Source: Candidatus Pelagibacterales bacterium
GTDB taxonomy: Bacteria; Pseudomonadota; Alphaproteobacteria; Rickettsiales; UBA1997
Direction of reading: 5' to 3'
Assembly (NCBI GenBank): GCA_016882165.1
Contig: VHBV01000002.1
Span: 1-25,535, forward strand
Length of the DNA: 25,535 bases
Shown here: positions 16,312-22,925 of the stretch, piece after piece
Position numbering within the stretch: position 1 is the first letter of the stretch
How the letters are laid out: each line of letters begins with the position of its first letter
Notes under the pieces: model-generated
Told to the model about the DNA's origin: nothing
The model's input: the letters and a program-made list of their open reading frames with translations, nothing else
Databases searched by the model: none
Position numbers and translations under genes: made by a program

Positions 16312-17205
16312 TTAGCTAATTGAGATTGCGTATTTTTTGCTTAAATAATTTTCTACATCTTGTCTTTCTGCGTCATTTAAGCTTCTTCCAAAAATTATAA
16401 TTTCAGAAATATATCCACGATAACCATATCCGCCTATTGTTTGGGTGTTAGAGCAAGGTTTACAGCTTGCTGTGCTAGAAGTTCCTCTTGTTCCTGAAGC
16501 TTCATAACTTGATCCACCATTTAACCAATAATAATAGTTGTTGTCAGTTTGATTAAATTTAAGGCTGTGAATGTTGGCGGAGTTGAAAAGAAAGTTGTGA
16601 GTAAATTCAACATGGCTTGAACCAGAAAAAGCAACTGCTCGGATTTTATTGTGATAGTTATCGCTTAAACTGTGATTATTATAAACTAAATTTATATTTG
16701 AGCTTGCTGAATTGCTTCCCATCAATTGTGCCGCACTATCTGAACCGTAAACTCCAGCTGACGGTTTTTCAACTATAAAAACGGTGTAGCTAGTGTTGGT
16801 TAACATTTCTGGTTTTGTAACACTAAAGTAATTCTCAGTGCTAAAGTAAAGAGCTGGTAAATCGTTGATGGCTAAAGTTTCATAAGAAGTTGAGCTTAAA
16901 GTTGTTGCAGATTGAGATACCAAATTATGTTTTGTTTTTGATTGAGGATTTATATCATACCAAGTATCAACAACTGTGTCGCTGCTTGAAAGTGCGGTAG
17001 AATTATCTAGAGAAGTTTCAACCCAAAGTTTCAAATCACTAATTGATGCCACGGGCGAACTTAAAGTTGCTGATTTGGCAGTTTCTAGGCGCATTTTTCT
17101 TATTGCAACTGAACCAGTTTTGGCAGCAGCGCCGATAATTAGAGAAATAACTAAAATCACAATCGAAAGTTCAATTAAATAGTAAGCTTTATGCGACTTT
17201 TTCAT
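16312..17205 (-). CDS. type IV prepilin-like protein with LamG/concanavalin-like passenger
   Basis: The N-terminus MKKSHKAYYLIELSIVILVI is a class III prepilin signal: short basic leader, then a helix with glutamate at position 5 of the mature protein (E12). The residue before cleavage is alanine rather than the usual glycycine (A7/Y8), a tolerated but less common variant. After the helix the protein lacks a normal pilin beta-sheet. It carries about 240 residues rich in Ser, Thr and Asn, with LWVETSLDNS, LPALYFSTENYFSV, SYTVFIVEKP and, at the end, GYRGYISEIIIFGRSLNDAE. These match concanavalin-like LamG folds in surface proteins. A CKPC pair could form a disulfide. It lies 2 bp after mlaF and in one operon with a dsbA-like gene. 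It may act as a minor pilin or pseudopilin with a binding tip; its ligand is unknown. Confidence 0.72.
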   Translation of the reverse strand: MKKSHKAYYLIELSIVILVISLIIGAAAKTGSVAIRKMRLETAKSATLSSPVASISDLKLWVETSLDNSTALSSSDTVVDTWYDINPQSKTKHNLVSQSATTLSSTSYETLAINDLPALYFSTENYFSVTKPEMLTNTSYTVFIVEKPSAGVYGSDSAAQLMGSNSASSNINLVYNNHSLSDNYHNKIRAVAFSGSSHVEFTHNFLFNSANIHSLKFNQTDNNYYYWLNGGSSYEASGTRGTSSTASCKPCSNTQTIGGYGYRGYISEIIIFGRSLNDAERQDVENYLSKKYAISIS

Positions 17206-17207
17206 AG

Positions 17208-17969
17208 TTATTTAGCCAAAAAATTAATTGGACCTTCGGCTCTGCCGTGAATAAATTGATCAAGATATGGATTATTTGAAGAATACATATCAGAAACATT
17301 GCCAAACCAAATGATTTCACCTTCGTAAAGCATAGCAATTTTATCAGCAATTTTTCTTGCTGAAGCCATATCATGGGTAATGGTAACAGTGGTTGCCCCA
17401 AGTTGTTTTGAGTTGCTTATGATAAGATCATTTATGACATCCGCCATTATCGGATCAAGACCGGTTGTTGGTTCATCGAAAAAGATAATTTCCGGATTTG
17501 CAGCAATCGCGCGAGCAAGAGAAGCTCTTTTTTGCATACCACCTGATAATTCTGACGGAAACAGATCTGCTGTTTTTGCACTTAAGCCTACAGATTGTAG
17601 TTTTTCAATTGCAATTTCCTTAGCTTCTTTTTTGTTGATTTTTTTTTGATTTAGCAAACGAAAAGCCACGTTTTGCCATATTGGCAATGAATCAAAAAGC
17701 GCTCCTCCTTGAAATAGAAAGCCAAATTTTTCCATCAATTTGTCGCGGCCTTTTTGATTTAGATTAGTTATTTCTTGTTCATCAATTTTTATACTTCCAG
17801 AAGTTGGTTGCATCAGACAGGCAATGTTCTTTATCAAAACAGATTTACCACTTCCAGAACCTCCAAGAATAACCAAGGATTCGCCTTTTTTTACTTCAAG
17901 ATTTACATTTCGTAAAACTTGTTTCTCGGCGAAAGATTTAACCAAATTTTCTATTACAATTTTAGACAT
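17208..17969 (-). CDS. mlaF: MlaF-type ABC transporter ATPase (phospholipid trafficking)
   Basis: MlaF powers the MlaFEDB complex, which moves phospholipids between the inner and outer membranes. The 253-residue ATPase has Walker A GGSGSGKS (36-43), a Q-loop in LFQGGALFDS, the signature LSGGMQKR (141-148) and Walker B IIFFDEP (161-167). The H-loop is in TITHDMAS. The GGALFDS stretch and the C-terminal QFIHGRAEGPI are typical of the Mla/Ttg2A/Mkl branch, which separates it from generic ABC ATPases. The permease (mlaE) and the MCE protein (mlaD) are not beside it, an arrangement seen in Rickettsiales with scattered mla genes. It lies between a dsbA-like gene (3 bp upstream) and a prepilin gene (2 bp downstream). 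Confidence 0.88.
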   Translation of the reverse strand: MSKIVIENLVKSFAEKQVLRNVNLEVKKGESLVILGGSGSGKSVLIKNIACLMQPTSGSIKIDEQEITNLNQKGRDKLMEKFGFLFQGGALFDSLPIWQNVAFRLLNQKKINKKEAKEIAIEKLQSVGLSAKTADLFPSELSGGMQKRASLARAIAANPEIIFFDEPTTGLDPIMADVINDLIISNSKQLGATTVTITHDMASARKIADKIAMLYEGEIIWFGNVSDMYSSNNPYLDQFIHGRAEGPINFLAK

Positions 17970-17972
17970 TAA

Positions 17973-18740
17973 TTAGTTTTGAGAAAGTTTTTTATCGATT
18001 AAATTCTTAATTGTAACATAGTCTGTATATCCTTCTAAAGTTTCTCCGTTAATGAAAAAAGTTGGAGTAGATTTAAGTTCTAAAGATTTAGAAGTTTCTA
18101 TACGATGATTCAAAATAGTTTCTTGAAGTTTTTGGTTATTAACACAAGAGTTAAATTTTTCAGAACTCATTCCATCAAGTTGAGCAATTGATTGTAGCTT
18201 CTCCAAGAATTTTTGATCAAAGGCCCAAGAATCTTGAGTTTTAAACAATGCTTTTAATAGCATGTAATATTTTTCAGGATTACCTTCAGCTTGACAAGAA
18301 GCAAGCATGGAAGCCGCTAAAGCAGATTGATTTAGTGGAAAATCGCGATGGATGAATTGAACTTTTTTTGTTGAGATATACTCATTTTTTATTTTATCAA
18401 AAGACTCGCGATGAAAGGCAGCGCAGTGAGGACAAGAAAGTGAAGAATATTCAATTATTACAACAGGAGCAGATTTATCACCTAAAATTATGTCAGAAGA
18501 AAGAGGTTTTAAAAGTTCGCTATTTTTTATAACTTGTGTTTCAGGGCTTTGCGATTCTTGATTCACTGCTTCGCTGACTTTATCTTGAGAATTTTGCTCA
18601 GTATTTTCGTTTTCAACTTGTTGCGCTTCAGTTTCTTTAAGAGAAGTTTTGTTTTTATAGTTGTTGATAACTAAAGCAAAAAACCCAATTAGAAGGCATA
18701 AGCTAATTAAAATTATAGATATTTTACGCGAATTTTTCAT
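17973..18740 (-). CDS. DsbA-like membrane-anchored thiol oxidoreductase
   Basis: A thioredoxin-fold protein of the DsbA/Thioredoxin_4 group that probably introduces or shuffles disulfides in periplasmic proteins. Residues 7-25 form a membrane anchor or uncleaved signal. A charged Glu/Gln/Ser/Asn-rich linker runs to about residue 75. The redox site CPHC is at 103-106 in EYSSLSCPHCAAFHRE. An RDFPLN segment follows, and the cis-proline is in KSTPTFFING near residue 226. Two further cysteines (in ASCQAEG and NSCVNNQ) may pair. The 255-residue length fits rickettsial DsbA homologues. It begins the operon with mlaF and the prepilin; the CKPC of the prepilin and the cysteines of VirB2 are possible substrates, which is inference. 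Confidence 0.87.
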   Translation of the reverse strand: MKNSRKISIILISLCLLIGFFALVINNYKNKTSLKETEAQQVENENTEQNSQDKVSEAVNQESQSPETQVIKNSELLKPLSSDIILGDKSAPVVIIEYSSLSCPHCAAFHRESFDKIKNEYISTKKVQFIHRDFPLNQSALAASMLASCQAEGNPEKYYMLLKALFKTQDSWAFDQKFLEKLQSIAQLDGMSSEKFNSCVNNQKLQETILNHRIETSKSLELKSTPTFFINGETLEGYTDYVTIKNLIDKKLSQN

Positions 18741-18840
18741 GGCTTATTTATAAAATAAATTGCAATTACATGAGGAAAGTGATATAGATATACATTTATG
18801 AAGTTTTTACTAATTTTTTCAACCAAATTCTACTTAAGCC

Positions 18841-19629
18841 TTGTCAAAAAAATTACCCTTGTCAGTTTTTATAATTACTAAGAATGAAGCCGATAGAATA
18901 AGTGACGTGATTTTAGCTGTGAAAGAAATCGCCGACGAAATTTTGGTTATTGATTCAGGAAGTGAAGATGATACTTGTAAAATTGCAGCAAGTTTGGGTG
19001 CAAAACTTATGTTTAATAAATGGAATGGATATGGTTTGCAGAAAATTTTTGGCGAAAAAGAATGCCGTAACAAGTGGATTTTAAATATTGATGCTGATGA
19101 AGAAGTTTCAAAAGAACTATGCCAAGAAATAGTGGAAATTTTTAGTAAAAATTTACAAGAAAATTATTCGGGTTTCCGTGTTAAAATAGTAAATAAATTT
19201 CGTTTTGAAAAAAAGCCAAATAAATTTGCTTATTACTATAATCAACTACGTTTATATAATAAAGATTACGCTGGATTTAAAGATAGTTCAGTACATGACT
19301 CAGTTGAGATAAAAGATAAAACAAAAAATAATATCGGTCAGTTAGAAAATATAATTTATCATCAATCTTTTCGTTCATTTTCACATTGGATTGAAAAGAT
19401 AAATTCTTACTCTCAAATGCAGGCTCAAGATAGTTTTAACAAGAATAAATGTCCTTCAGTTTTTAAAGTTCTACTAACACCATTTTTTGCTTTTTTAAAA
19501 GCTTACTTTGTTCGTCGATATATTGTTTACGGTTTTGACGGAATAATTTATAGCTTTTTATTTGCTTTTTCGCGTTTTGCTAAAGCAATTAAAACGCGTG
19601 AAATTTTCAAAGCTAATAATAATTTATGA
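18841..19629 (+). CDS. family 2 glycosyltransferase, WaaE/KdtX-like
   Basis: The product is a cytoplasmic GT-A glycosyltransferase resembling WaaE/KdtX enzymes that add sugars to the LPS core. The N-terminus LPLSVFIITKNEADRISDVI and EILVIDSGSEDDT form the nucleotide-sugar site. NKWNGYGLQK and the DxD-type ILNIDADEEVS follow. Hydrophobic and aromatic stretches near the C-terminus (about residues 205-250) suggest membrane association. The start is a TTG at 18841, because an in-frame stop lies at 18835-18837 and no ATG precedes the conserved region. Its last codons overlap the next gene as ATGA. The 262-residue length is normal. The acceptor sugar cannot be assigned from sequence. Confidence 0.85.
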   Translation: MSKKLPLSVFIITKNEADRISDVILAVKEIADEILVIDSGSEDDTCKIAASLGAKLMFNKWNGYGLQKIFGEKECRNKWILNIDADEEVSKELCQEIVEIFSKNLQENYSGFRVKIVNKFRFEKKPNKFAYYYNQLRLYNKDYAGFKDSSVHDSVEIKDKTKNNIGQLENIIYHQSFRSFSHWIEKINSYSQMQAQDSFNKNKCPSVFKVLLTPFFAFLKAYFVRRYIVYGFDGIIYSFLFAFSRFAKAIKTREIFKANNNL

Positions 19630-20180
19630 AAAAAAATTACTTTACTATTGCATTGTTATTTCTATTGATTTCTTGCTCTTCTTCTAGAAGAGAAGCTCCA
19701 ACTATTTATTTTAGTAATGTTAGCCCAGATATGGTTAAAGATATTAGAGTAAATTGGGTGTCAAAAAATGTTCTAACTCTTCCAAATTTAGGTCCAGGAG
19801 ACAGTAGAACGCAAACTTTCTATATTAAGCAAGAAGTTGATTTTTTTGGCGATGTTTCGGTTTCCTGGATGAATGCTAGAGGAGAGAAGTTGATGAAAAA
19901 CTTTACTATCCAAAAAGATCATTTACCAAGCATAAAAGACAAGTTCAGTTTTAGTTATGTGCAGTTCTATTTTTCACAAGATGATATTGAAATAATTACC
20001 AGCGATATTGTAGATATTAGTGGTAAATCCAAAATGATGGATCGTCTAATGATTAAACATCGTAGTGATGCAGAATTGCGAGGAGTATTTGTTGATTGCG
20101 TGCCAAGTCGTATTAATCTTTACAATTGCCCGGGAGATGCTGTCAAAAGTGTTCTAATCAGAGTACAATCATTAGACTAA
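19626..20180 (+). CDS. lipoprotein of unknown function, tandem paralog 1
   Basis: I do not recognise this family. The 184-residue product starts with a lipoprotein signal ending in the lipobox LISC (C17), so it is probably lipid-anchored in the envelope. The mature part has a beta-rich pattern: TIYFSNVSPDMVKDIRVNW, LGPGDSRTQTFYI, DFFGDVSVSWMNARGEKL and an LPSI segment. The same blocks recur in the next gene. Its C-terminus has extra cysteines (VDCVPSRINLYNC) not shared with the second copy. It overlaps the glycosyltransferase by four bases and lies 2 bp before its paralog, so the three genes form one operon. A surface or envelope-assembly role is possible but not shown. Confidence 0.75.
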   Translation: MKKNYFTIALLFLLISCSSSRREAPTIYFSNVSPDMVKDIRVNWVSKNVLTLPNLGPGDSRTQTFYIKQEVDFFGDVSVSWMNARGEKLMKNFTIQKDHLPSIKDKFSFSYVQFYFSQDDIEIITSDIVDISGKSKMMDRLMIKHRSDAELRGVFVDCVPSRINLYNCPGDAVKSVLIRVQSLD

Positions 20181-20182
20181 TT

Positions 20183-20731
20183 ATGAAACTTGCCTTAAAG
20201 TACCTGATATTAATATTTGCTTTAGTCTCTTGTAGTGCAAACTTGGAAAGTCCTGTTGTTTATATTAGTAATGCTAGCCAACAAAAAATTGGCGATATTA
20301 GATGTAATTGGGCAGAAAAACACAATTTATCTCTTTCGTCTTTAGGTCCTGGTGAAAGTCGAAGTCAATCTTTTTACATTGATGGTAAATCTGATTTCTT
20401 TGGAAGAGTTAATATTTCTTGGCGTAATTCTCGTGGTGAAAATTTGGTTCGTGAATTTATCTTTAAAGAAAATAACTTGCCAAGCATTGATGATCACACA
20501 ACTTACAACTATGTTCAGCTTTATTTAGATCAAGAGGAAATGGAAATTGTAAGTAGCGATGCGCCAGACTTGGTTGGAAAAACCAGAAAAATGGAACGTT
20601 TACTTACAAAATATCGTGATGAGTATAAAAGAGAAAATTCCACTCGTGAAACTTCTTTAATAAGAGTTGAAGATACTACAAAAAGAGATATTGATAAAAC
20701 AGTTCCTGCGTGGTTACAAAATTCCTATTAG
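20183..20731 (+). CDS. lipoprotein of unknown function, tandem paralog 2
   Basis: This is a 182-residue homologue of the preceding gene. I start it at the ATG at 20183; an upstream in-frame ATG at 20126 would lie inside the previous gene and hide the signal peptide. The lipobox is LVSC (C18). Shared blocks include VYISNASQQKIGDIRCNW, LGPGESRSQSFYI, DFFGRVNISWRNSRGENL and NNLPSI, with roughly half of the residues identical in this core. The C-terminal 40 residues are charged, rich in Arg, Glu and Thr, and unlike those of the first copy. The pair arose by tandem duplication and then diverged at the ends. It converges on queA with 14 bp between stop codons. Confidence 0.75.
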   Translation: MKLALKYLILIFALVSCSANLESPVVYISNASQQKIGDIRCNWAEKHNLSLSSLGPGESRSQSFYIDGKSDFFGRVNISWRNSRGENLVREFIFKENNLPSIDDHTTYNYVQLYLDQEEMEIVSSDAPDLVGKTRKMERLLTKYRDEYKRENSTRETSLIRVEDTTKRDIDKTVPAWLQNSY

Positions 20732-20745
20732 TTGGAAATTATAGT

Positions 20746-21777
20746 TTATTTTTTAAACAGCAATGAACTATCACCATAAGAATAAAAGCGATAATTTTCT
20801 CTAATAGCGTAATCATAAATTCTAAACCCTTCATTCTTGCCAACAAAAGCGCAAATTAGCATAAATAAAGTTGACTTTGGCAAGTGAAAATTTGTCATCA
20901 AAACATCAACAGATTTAAAGCTATATGGTGGATAAATAAAAATATCAGTTCTTCTACTGTTTGCTTCAATGAAGCCTTCTGAATTGCAAGAAGATTCAAG
21001 AGCTCTTAAAGATGTTGTGCCAACTGCCACAATTTTTTTCCCTAATTTTTTAGCGGAATTAATAATTTCTGCAGTTTCTTTTGAAATAGAAAAAAATTCG
21101 TTATGCATTTTGTGTTCATTGATATTGTCACTTCTGACTGGTAAGAAAGTTCCTGCTCCAACATTTAAAGTAACAAAAGCTTTTTTAACTTTTTTTTGTT
21201 CTAAAAGATCGAAAATTTTTTGAGTAAAATGTAGTCCTGCTGTTGGCGCAGCAACGGCAACTCCATTTTTGGCATAAATAGTTTGATAGTTTGTTTGATC
21301 CTGAGAGTTCTTTTCTTCTCTTTTTATGTAGGGTGGAAGAGGAATTGAGCCAAATTTATCTAGGTTTTTCTGCAGTTCAGAAAAATTACAGTTAAACTTA
21401 ATTTTAATGAATCCATCATCATTTTTTTGTAAAACTTCGGCACTAAAATTAGGAGCAATTTCTAAAATATCGCCTTGTTTTACTTTTTTTGCTGGACGAC
21501 ACAAAGCATTCCAAATTCCTTCATCTTCTTGATCTAAGTTGAAATCAAGAATTGCTTGGTTGCGTGATATTTTTGCACTTAATTTTGCTTTTATAACTTT
21601 GGCGTCATTAAAAACTAAAACATCTCCTTCTTGCAAAAAATCAATTAAGTTGATTATCTTGCAATCTAGAATTTCATCATTTTTATAAACTAACATTTTA
21701 GTTTCTTCCTTCGGGAAAAAAGGCTGGTTAGCAATTAAGTTTTCTGGCAGTTCAAAATTAAAATCAGAAGTTTTCAT
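20746..21777 (-). CDS. queA: S-adenosylmethionine:tRNA ribosyltransferase-isomerase QueA
   Basis: QueA transfers and isomerises the ribosyl part of SAM onto preQ1 in tRNA, giving epoxyqueuosine. I place the start at the ATG at 21775-21777, giving 343 residues, the usual length, with the standard opening FNFELPENLIANQP. The frame stays open for another 88 codons upstream, but that part is antisense to ubiE and has no QueA features. Visible motifs are LPPYIKR, YQTIYAKNGVAVAAPTAGLH, TLNVGAGTFLPVR, VAVGTTSLRALES, TDIFIYPPY and LMTNFHLPKSTLFML, ending in YRFYSYGDSSLLFK. It acts after Tgt (3662-4789). Its start codon is 16 bp from that of ubiE on the other strand, so the two promoters must overlap or lie inside the facing gene. 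Confidence 0.97.
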   Translation of the reverse strand: MKTSDFNFELPENLIANQPFFPKEETKMLVYKNDEILDCKIINLIDFLQEGDVLVFNDAKVIKAKLSAKISRNQAILDFNLDQEDEGIWNALCRPAKKVKQGDILEIAPNFSAEVLQKNDDGFIKIKFNCNFSELQKNLDKFGSIPLPPYIKREEKNSQDQTNYQTIYAKNGVAVAAPTAGLHFTQKIFDLLEQKKVKKAFVTLNVGAGTFLPVRSDNINEHKMHNEFFSISKETAEIINSAKKLGKKIVAVGTTSLRALESSCNSEGFIEANSRRTDIFIYPPYSFKSVDVLMTNFHLPKSTLFMLICAFVGKNEGFRIYDYAIRENYRFYSYGDSSLLFKK

Positions 21778-21793
21778 TACAAATAAATTTAAT

Positions 21794-22558
21794 ATGGAAA
21801 ATAAAGAAACAGATTTCGGTTTTAAAAAAGTAAATCGTGAAGAAAAATCTAATCTTGTCAAAGAAGTTTTTTCATCAGTTGCAAAAAAATATGATTTGAT
21901 GAACGATTTAATGAGTGCTGGCGTCCATAGAGTATGGAAAAATGAAATGGTAAAAGAAATTGATTTTAATGACAAAAGTAAAAATTTCAGAGTAATCGAT
22001 TTGGCGGGTGGAACTGGAGATATTGCTTTTAGAATTACCAAAAAAGCTAACTCACAAACTGTTAAATGTGCAATTGACGTTGTAGATATTAATCAAGAAA
22101 TGCTTGATGTTGGTAAAGAGCGAGCTGTTGATTTAAACCTTTTTCAAAACCTTACTTTTACCTGTTGTGATGGTGAAAATCTTTGTTTTGAAAATGAAAC
22201 TTTTGATTTCTTCACAATTGCTTTTGGTATTAGAAATTTTACTAATATTGATGTTGCTCTTCGTGAAGCCTACAGAGTTTTAAAACCAAATAGTAAATTT
22301 ATTTGTTTAGAATTTTCTAAAGTTAATGATTATTTTTTACAAAAAATTTATGATGCATATTCTTTCAAAGTAATTCCAAAAATTGGAGAAGTAGTCTTAA
22401 AAGATAAAGATTCCTACCAATATTTGGTTGAAAGCATTCGTAAATTTCCATCACAAGATCAATTCAAAAAAATGATTGAAGATGCTGGTTTTGTTGATGT
22501 TTCTTATAAAAATTTAACTTTTGGAACAGCAGCAATTCATATTGGGTATAAAAAATGA
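21794..22558 (+). CDS. ubiE: UbiE, ubiquinone/menaquinone C-methyltransferase
   Basis: UbiE performs the SAM-dependent C-methylation in ubiquinone (and menaquinone) synthesis. The 254-residue protein has the N-terminal VFSSVAKKYDLMNDLMSAGV block and HRVWKNEM. SAM motif I is VIDLAGGTGDIAF. DVVDINQEML, FTIAFGIRNF and YRVLKPNSKFICLEFS are also family signatures, as are YQYLVESIRKFP and the closing TFGTAAIHIGYKK. In a rickettsial-type cell it would serve ubiquinone for aerobic respiration, in line with the ccmG gene in this window. It starts 16 bp from the divergent queA and overlaps the next small gene by four bases (ATGA). Confidence 0.96.
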   Translation: MENKETDFGFKKVNREEKSNLVKEVFSSVAKKYDLMNDLMSAGVHRVWKNEMVKEIDFNDKSKNFRVIDLAGGTGDIAFRITKKANSQTVKCAIDVVDINQEMLDVGKERAVDLNLFQNLTFTCCDGENLCFENETFDFFTIAFGIRNFTNIDVALREAYRVLKPNSKFICLEFSKVNDYFLQKIYDAYSFKVIPKIGEVVLKDKDSYQYLVESIRKFPSQDQFKKMIEDAGFVDVSYKNLTFGTAAIHIGYKK

Positions 22559-22857
22559 AAAAACTGATATTTTTAGTAATAATATTATTTTCAAATTCTT
22601 GTATTGACCCTTCTAATCTTGCTCCAAGGCTTGGCTGTTTTACGCATTTGCCAACGGATCGTGAAACTTATGATGCAATTTGGTATTATAATAATGCAGG
22701 TGCAAGAAGCGTTTCTTCTCCTTCACAGAAAGTTAAAGATTTGTTCAAATGTTATTATAAAAGTTCTGATCAAATTTATTCTTACAAAACTTTATTTCAT
22801 GAGGGTTATATTTTGGTAAGAAAGTATCAGCCAATTATTTCAGTTGAAACTAAGTAG
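22555..22857 (+). CDS. small putative lipoprotein of unknown function
   Basis: I do not recognise this 100-residue protein. It has a short hydrophobic signal followed by SNSC (C16), a weak lipobox because the -3 residue is serine rather than leucine. Two more cysteines (GCFTH and KCYY) and many tyrosines mark the mature part. The region DRETYDAIWYYNNAG looks ordered. The ATGA overlap with ubiE (22555-22558) argues that it is a real, co-translated gene. A second open frame over the same bases (22604-22819) has no signal or family features. An envelope location is likely; the function is unknown. Confidence 0.65.
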   Translation: MKKLIFLVIILFSNSCIDPSNLAPRLGCFTHLPTDRETYDAIWYYNNAGARSVSSPSQKVKDLFKCYYKSSDQIYSYKTLFHEGYILVRKYQPIISVETK

Positions 22858-22925
22858 TTTTCTTACTTGAGTTATTGCAAAGGCTGGCTATATTCAAGTT
22901 ATCTCAATTTTTAATTTTACTTAAA

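Noticed and set aside
21778..22041. Upstream extension of the queA reading frame (88 codons on the minus strand)
   Set aside because: It is antisense to the start of ubiE, has no QueA features, and QueA has its normal length from the ATG at 21777.
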